Source: Alphaproteobacteria bacterium UBA2954
Lineage (GTDB): Bacteria > Pseudomonadota > Alphaproteobacteria > Puniceispirillales > Puniceispirillaceae
Length of the DNA stretch: 9,586 bases
Assembly: GCA_002348585.1 (NCBI GenBank)
Contig: DEBO01000020.1
Span: 595 to 10,180, forward strand
Direction: 5' to 3'
Shown: positions 5,970 through 9,586 of the stretch, in pieces
Layout: every line of letters begins with the position of its first letter
Numbering within the stretch: the stretch's first letter is position 1
Made by a program: the position numbers and the translations under genes
Notes under the pieces: generated by a model
The model's database searches: none
What the model was told of the DNA's origin: nothing
What the model saw: only the letters and a program-made list of their open reading frames with translations

Positions 5970-6653
5970 ATGATCAAATTTGAGACAAAAATTTCAGATG
6001 ATTCTTACTCTGTTGCTGTGGCTTCAATGGCGGAGCAGGTGCTTGAGGATTTGTTAGAGACGCTTGGCAATATTGACCCTTCAGAAGTGCAGATAGAGGG
6101 CTTGCGGAAGATTGAGTTTGAGCTGGAAGGGCGCATTAAGCGGATTCTCGATCTTGCCTCAATTATTTATGATCCGGTAGTCTCCACGAGCGCCATTCGA
6201 ATAGCGATGAAAGAATTAAAGGACAAAGATGTGATTATCGCAAATTTGCGGATGGCTGGTTATAAGAATATGTCGCCAGGTCCCGATGAAGGCAATTTCT
6301 TTGTTGAGCTTCCAAAACCCACGGCCTCAGATTTGGGTAGTTTTGAAAATCAAATTAAAATGACCCAGGATCGTGCGATCAGCAAAATGGGTAAGGTGAA
6401 TTTTGATGCTGCATCGAGAATGAAAGCGGCTGTTAACTCTGAATTCATTGAACCGAGAGTGACCATGCTTGCTCGAAAACAAATCGAAAAAATTTCAGAC
6501 GAGACTTACCGACATATTAAGGTTTTTTGTATGGTTAGGCGGCAGGCTCTTGTTGGCGGTTCGATGCGCCTCACAGAAGATGATGAGATGGTGACTTACA
6601 GACGTATGAAAGATGAGATTTATAACTTTGTTCATGAAAAACTTGGAAAATAG
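5970..6653 (+). CDS. Divergent ribosome recycling factor-like protein
   Basis: The 227-residue product starts at ATG 5970, chosen because GAGGGGG stands 8 nt upstream; an ATG at 5922 in frame lacks such a site. Motifs run in the order of ribosome recycling factor (RRF): an N-terminal helix to residue 33, L-A-S-I-I-Y-D (62-68, RRF: L-A-S-V-T-V-E-D), I-I-A-N-L-R-M-A-G-Y-K-N-M-S-P (89-103, RRF: A-I-M-A-S-D-L-G-L-N-P), F-F-V-E-L-P-K-P-T (110-118, RRF: I-R-V-P-L-P-P-L-T), K-V-N-F-D-A-A-S-R-M-K (142-152, RRF: N-V-R-R-D-A-N-D-K-V-K), and I-E-K-I-S-D-E-T-Y-R-H-I (172-183, RRF: Q-K-L-T-D-A-A-I-K-K-I). Helix and strand order also fits. The RRF arginines that touch 23S rRNA are replaced: R-N-V-R-R-D aligns with G-K-V-N-F-D. 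A charged tail of about 30 residues is extra. It is therefore unlikely to be the housekeeping Frr; the real role is unknown. The comparison is by eye and RRF sequence is from memory. Confidence 0.55.
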   Translation: MIKFETKISDDSYSVAVASMAEQVLEDLLETLGNIDPSEVQIEGLRKIEFELEGRIKRILDLASIIYDPVVSTSAIRIAMKELKDKDVIIANLRMAGYKNMSPGPDEGNFFVELPKPTASDLGSFENQIKMTQDRAISKMGKVNFDAASRMKAAVNSEFIEPRVTMLARKQIEKISDETYRHIKVFCMVRRQALVGGSMRLTEDDEMVTYRRMKDEIYNFVHEKLGK

Positions 6654-6921
6654 AGTGAACCTCTTTGCCGGCCTCATTGCTGCTTTTTTAATCATTTCGC
6701 CAACTTATGCCCATAGATGCATATTAGAAGGGAATGATGCTGCAGATATTAGCCTGTATAATAACTGTAAGGCTGATCTAAATATTGCTTCTATACACGC
6801 AGAATCACCATCAGAGGTAACCGAAAATGAGCTTGAACGGTTGAGGGTTGAAAACACGCTCTTGAAAGCAAAGCTCGATCAGATGCGTCGACAGTTGTTG
6901 TCAATACTTTCTGATTTTTAG
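6634..6921 (+). CDS. Small exported protein with C-terminal coiled coil
   Basis: The 95-residue product from ATG 6634 begins with a signal peptide: a short charged start, then L-F-A-G-L-I-A-A-F-L-I-I-S, with probable cleavage after P-T-Y-A at 26. The mature part has two cysteines (29 and 45) in H-R-C-I-L-E-G-N and Y-N-N-C-K, able to form a disulfide, then an acidic linker and a heptad-patterned helix at about 63-92 (N-E-L-E-R-L-R-V-E-N-T-L-L-K-A-K-L) likely to dimerise. I do not recognise the family. It overlaps the end of the RRF-like gene by 20 nt and has no ribosome-binding site of its own at good spacing, so translation is probably coupled. An ATG at 6613 would add 7 residues. Its TAG overlaps the stop codon of the convergent DUF2938 gene. 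Reality of the gene rests on the signal peptide, coiled coil and tight packing. Confidence 0.65.
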   Translation: MKNLENRVNLFAGLIAAFLIISPTYAHRCILEGNDAADISLYNNCKADLNIASIHAESPSEVTENELERLRVENTLLKAKLDQMRRQLLSILSDF

Positions 6922-7382
6922 ACAGACAGCTGAAATCCACCTGCCATGCCTAGTCCGAACACACAATGATTTGCTAAGGCCAACATGCAGACTTTTGCCG
7001 GGGCAGGTGTGTGCTTGGCCATAATGCCTTTGCCCAAAACAGGCAGGAAAAACAACCAGGGGATAATAACTGATAAAAAGCCAAAAAGAAGCCCGTCAGA
7101 TAAACTGGTGGTTAATAGGTCTCTTTGCATGAATTCAGCATAGATAAAAGCATAGCCAATGCCGACTGCATAATGGACAACCCAGCCAAAAGCGTGTTCG
7201 CCCTTTATTTCATCTGTGCTTTCAATGTCAGGCTGGTAAAGGCGCGCTGTGCGCAGAACATTGAAAGCCCAACGGCCGACAACAGCCCAATTTGATGGCG
7301 GTTGGCTAGTTGTGACCAACAGAAAGCGTTGAAAAATATCCATAGCAAGGCAGGCTGTAATGCCTGCAATAATGATATCCAT
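6918..7382 (-). CDS. DUF2938-family membrane protein
   Basis: The 154-residue product has about four hydrophobic segments and matches DUF2938, an inner-membrane family of unknown function. Pattern residues are A-M-D-I-F-Q-R-F near residues 13-20, N-W-A-V-V-G-R-W-A at 31-39, G-E-H-A-F-G-W-V-V-H-Y-A-V-G-I-G-Y-A-F at 61-79, the G-L-L-F-G-F segment at 97-102, P-W-L-F-F-L-P-V-L-G-K-G near 110-120, and a closing N-H-C-V-F-G-L-G-M near 137-145. AGGGGCG lies about 8 nt before the ATG and supports the start. It is convergent with the small coiled-coil gene, the two stop codons sharing bases (6918-6921), and divergent from the crotonase gene across 137 bp. Nothing nearby tells its function. Confidence 0.82.
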   Translation of the reverse strand: MDIIIAGITACLAMDIFQRFLLVTTSQPPSNWAVVGRWAFNVLRTARLYQPDIESTDEIKGEHAFGWVVHYAVGIGYAFIYAEFMQRDLLTTSLSDGLLFGFLSVIIPWLFFLPVLGKGIMAKHTPAPAKVCMLALANHCVFGLGMAGGFQLSV

Positions 7383-7519
7383 TTTTGTCGCCCCTGCATA
7401 ATCAGACTTTAATGTGAACCATATCGTCTCTGCGCATTTAGTCTAGTGCTTGGTCCAGGCAGGTGAAAAATGCTAGGCTCTGATGCAGAATAGCAGATAC
7501 ATGGCAGAGGAACAGGCTG

Positions 7520-8302
7520 ATGTCCCCTTTAAAAACAGAGATCCAGGGTAAAGTGGCAACACTTACACTGAACCGACCAGAGCAAATGAATACAATTGAT
7601 CTGGGTATGGCAAAAGCCCTTTATGAGGCCAGCTTAAGCTTTACTAAACATTCAACGGTGCGAGCATTAATCATCACAGGTGCAGGCGAAAAAGCATTTT
7701 GTGCGGGCGGTGACCTTGCTGCTTTTAATCAGCATGGTGAGGCAATTGGTGAGCATCTTCATGAAGTTACGCATTACCTACATGGGGCCATCAGTCGTTT
7801 TGCACGCATGACTCTACCCGTTATTGCAGCTGTTAATGGTGTGACTGCTGGAGGCGGCCTTGCCTTTCTGGGGTTTCCTCAGCTTGTTTTGGCTGCAGAC
7901 TCAGCTCGTTTCGTTTCTGCCTACACAAAAGCTGGACTGAGCCCTGACGGGTCATCTACTTGGTATTTGCCGCGACTAATTGGTGTTCGACGGGCACAGG
8001 AATTTGTTTTTATGAATAGAATGCTAAAGGCTGAAGAGGCTGTTGAATGGGGTCTTGTGAACAAAACAGTGAAGGCTTCTGACTTGATGGATGAGGCAGG
8101 CAGTGCAGCAGAAATGCTCGCAGCAGGTCCACGCGCGGCTTATGGCAGGATTAAAGAATTATTCAACAGCAGTTTGACAACGCCGCTGGAGACACAAATG
8201 GAGAATGAGGCGAGATATCTTGCCCTGTCAGCGCAAAGTCCCGACGGGCAGGCGGGGATAAAGGCGTTCTTAACAAAAACAGTTCCACACTTTACAGAAT
8301 AA
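7520..8302 (+). CDS. Enoyl-CoA hydratase/isomerase (crotonase) family, PaaG-like
   Basis: The 260-residue product has the normal length of a crotonase. The CoA-binding oxyanion hole is built by A-F-C-A-G-G-D-L (59-66) and N-G-V-T-A-G-G-G-L-A-F (106-116). The rest follows PaaG: F-V-S-A-Y-T-K-A-G-L-S-P-D then S-T-W-Y-L-P-R-L-I-G (131-155), where Asp143 matches the catalytic Asp of PaaG-type 1,2-epoxyphenylacetyl-CoA/enoyl-CoA isomerases. The position of the first Glu of classical hydratases is Ala115, so plain hydration of enoyl-CoA is less likely than isomerisation. The usual A-V-E-W-G-L-V-N helix (174-181) and a C-terminal G-I-K-A-F-L-T-K follow. AGAGGA stands about 8 nt before the ATG. There are no paa or fatty-acid genes beside it, so the acyl-CoA substrate is unknown. 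An out-of-frame ATG at 7501 is not used. Confidence 0.9.
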   Translation: MSPLKTEIQGKVATLTLNRPEQMNTIDLGMAKALYEASLSFTKHSTVRALIITGAGEKAFCAGGDLAAFNQHGEAIGEHLHEVTHYLHGAISRFARMTLPVIAAVNGVTAGGGLAFLGFPQLVLAADSARFVSAYTKAGLSPDGSSTWYLPRLIGVRRAQEFVFMNRMLKAEEAVEWGLVNKTVKASDLMDEAGSAAEMLAAGPRAAYGRIKELFNSSLTTPLETQMENEARYLALSAQSPDGQAGIKAFLTKTVPHFTE

Positions 8303-8362
8303 ACAAAGCACGGGCAGTTTTTCGCCATATAGGCACTTGCAACTATTTCCCACTTTATTTTT

Positions 8363-8377
8363 TGCGAATGATTATTA
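8363..8377. promoter_or_regulatory. Fur-box-like operator overlapping a -10-like hexamer
   Basis: TGCGAATGATTATTA fits the 7-1-7 Fur pattern TGATAATnATTATCA at 12 of 14 positions. A TATTAT hexamer at 8373-8378 overlaps it and could be the -10 of the permease promoter, with binding by Fur-Fe(II) blocking transcription when iron is plentiful. It lies 55 nt before the GTG start of an iron permease, which fits. No convincing -35 was found. The binding protein could also be another family member such as Mur or Irr. Confidence 0.5.
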
Positions 8378-8422
8378 TTAACATGTTGGGGCATATCAGG
8401 GGAATAATTAGGGCTATGTCGC

Positions 8423-8427
8423 AGGAG
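8423..8427 (+). promoter_or_regulatory. Ribosome-binding site AGGAG that selects the GTG start
   Basis: AGGAG is followed by a 5-nt spacer and GTG 8433, in frame with the permease. The next in-frame ATG at 8466 has no Shine-Dalgarno, so GTG 8433 is the better start. Confidence 0.6.
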
Positions 8428-8432
8428 ATGAT

Positions 8433-9586
8433 GTGTCGATATCAGATACGAGACACCAAGGCATAATGAGCCAGTTGACCCTTCAGTTTTGCCGTGTTCC
8501 TGCGGTGATGGCCGTTGTCTGTTTATTGATGATGGCACCGTTAATTTCAATTGTGCTGACAGCGACCGGGGATACAGGGAATTTGATGCCCCATCTATTT
8601 CAAACTGTTCTGGCTAGGTATGTTGGAAATACTTTATTATTAATGGTTGGAGTTGGTTTTCTCGCAATTATTTTTGGTGTTTCCACAGCGTGGGTCGTGT
8701 CGCGCTATCACTTTCCCTGCCGCCGCTTGTTTGACTGGCTTTTGGTGCTGCCTGCAGCAATGCCAGCTTACATCATTGCTTACAGCTACACTGATTTTCT
8801 GGAATATGCTGGCCCCTTTCAAACAGTACTTAGACAGATATTTGACTGGCAAACCCCGCGTGACTATTGGTTTCCCGAAATCCGCTCGCTAACGGGGGCT
8901 AGTGTTCTGATGGCTGCTGTTCTTTATCCTTACATTTATCTCCTGACTCGCACCGCATTCCGTCAAACTTCCGCCCAGATGTTTGAGGTTGCTGCACTTG
9001 TTGGTCGTCCCGTATTTTGGTCAATTGCGTTGCCACTTGCCAGGCCTGCTATCATTGCCGGGTTAGCCCTAGTGCTAATGGAAGTGGTATCTGATTTCGG
9101 GACAGTTGAATATTTTGCGCTGGAAACACTTACATTAGGAATTTTTAATATCTGGCTGGGGATGAATAACATGCCCGCGGCTGCGCAACTTGCCTTATGT
9201 GCTTTCGTTCTGGTTGGGGCATTACTGATGATAGAAATTTTCGCGCGGTCACGCCGTTTGTTTGAGAATATCGGCGGTGGCCAATTAGGCGTGCCCGTTA
9301 TAAACCCTTCGCTAACAATAAAATGGTTATGTTTTATGACCTGTCTTATGCCTGTGGCTGTCGGCTTTTTTGTGCCTGTGCTTATCTTGCTTGAGTTTAT
9401 GGTGTCAGCTGGCCTGCTTGAGGTACGTTTGTCGATGATGGACTTAACACAAAATTCTTTTACGTTGGCGATATGGGCAGCAATTGGGGTCATGACTGTA
9501 AGTATTCTGGTAGGATTGCTGGCCACTTACCGTTCTGGTCAACTCGGCCGGATCCTAGCTGGTATGGCGGCATCAGGCTATGCCTT
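8433..9586 (+). CDS. Iron(III) ABC transporter permease, FbpB/SfuB type, C-terminus beyond right edge
   Basis: The frame is open from GTG 8433 to the window end, giving 384 codons of a protein usually over 500 residues long. It carries the two-domain, roughly 12-helix permease of ferric iron importers, which takes iron from a periplasmic binding protein and passes it through the inner membrane with a cytoplasmic ATPase. In the first domain the EAA loop is clear: E185-V-A-A-L-V-G followed by S-I-A-L-P-L-A-R-P, where the ATPase docks. Next comes M-E-V-V-S-D-F-G-T-V-E-Y-F, a stretch characteristic of FbpB/SfuB/AfuB. The second domain begins near residue 300 and is cut. No gene for the binding protein precedes it; the preceding gene is the crotonase, 130 nt away, so the permease probably has its own promoter, with a Fur-like box in the gap. 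Iron, and not another substrate, is inferred from the family pattern. Confidence 0.9.
   Translation, partial: MSISDTRHQGIMSQLTLQFCRVPAVMAVVCLLMMAPLISIVLTATGDTGNLMPHLFQTVLARYVGNTLLLMVGVGFLAIIFGVSTAWVVSRYHFPCRRLFDWLLVLPAAMPAYIIAYSYTDFLEYAGPFQTVLRQIFDWQTPRDYWFPEIRSLTGASVLMAAVLYPYIYLLTRTAFRQTSAQMFEVAALVGRPVFWSIALPLARPAIIAGLALVLMEVVSDFGTVEYFALETLTLGIFNIWLGMNNMPAAAQLALCAFVLVGALLMIEIFARSRRLFENIGGGQLGVPVINPSLTIKWLCFMTCLMPVAVGFFVPVLILLEFMVSAGLLEVRLSMMDLTQNSFTLAIWAAIGVMTVSILVGLLATYRSGQLGRILAGMAASGYA

Noticed and set aside
8466..8468. ATG as the start of the iron permease.
   Set aside because: It has no Shine-Dalgarno, while GTG 8433 in the same frame has AGGAG at 5-nt spacing.
8140..8550. A 136-codon minus-strand open frame.
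   Set aside because: It is antisense to the crotonase end and the permease start and crosses the Fur-like promoter region.
8963..9526. A 187-codon open frame on the minus strand.
   Set aside because: It is antisense to the iron permease, whose plus-strand reading has clear family motifs; the antisense product has no recognisable pattern.
1..9586. CRISPR array, tRNA, rRNA, insertion sequence or phage genes.
   Set aside because: No spaced direct repeats, no cloverleaf or rRNA sequence, and no transposase, integrase or structural phage motifs were seen on either strand.

Overview
The window looks like a piece of the chromosome of a Gram-negative bacterium, most likely a marine alphaproteobacterium (possibly SAR116-like). 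That is inferred from the mix of families: a phytanoyl-CoA dioxygenase-type enzyme, a secreted TPR protein of a kind common in alphaproteobacteria, a Rhizobium etli-type asparaginase, and a long FbpB/SfuB-type iron permease. Base composition is moderate, gene packing is dense, and no RNA gene, insertion sequence, phage gene or CRISPR array was seen.

Left part (1-3222, all minus strand). In order of transcription there are a 2-hydroxychromene-2-carboxylate isomerase/DsbA-like protein, an exported TPR protein, a YbjJ-like MFS transporter, and a phytanoyl-CoA dioxygenase family protein that runs off the left edge. The first two are 31-70 nt apart, depending on the TPR start chosen. The MFS and dioxygenase genes could be read with them or from their own promoters.

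Middle part (3223-4204, plus strand). A GYD-domain protein and a DUF1330-type protein form a two-gene unit divergent from the isomerase gene. A perfect 12-bp TetR-type palindrome lies between the two units. The DUF1330 gene has an in-frame stop at codon 19. The gap that follows has no gene but holds a nested hairpin and a 12-bp palindrome.

Right-centre (4205-7382). On the minus strand are an asparaginase II family enzyme and a DUF2721 membrane protein whose frame is broken at a CCCC run. Divergent from these, after a gap rich in inverted repeats, is a 227-residue protein that in motif order and predicted fold resembles ribosome recycling factor but lacks its signature arginines. The next gene overlaps it by 20 nt and encodes a small exported coiled-coil protein. 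That gene meets a convergent DUF2938 membrane protein, with the two stop codons overlapping.

Right end (7383-9586, plus strand). A PaaG-like crotonase is followed by the first 384 codons of an iron(III) ABC transporter permease. A good Fur-box-like sequence precedes the permease.

The best candidate for something new is the RRF-like gene with its small exported partner and palindromic upstream region. A second theme is that three genes (MFS, DUF1330, DUF2721) each differ from an intact gene by what looks like one base. This means either local gene decay, sequencing error, or in one case recoding.
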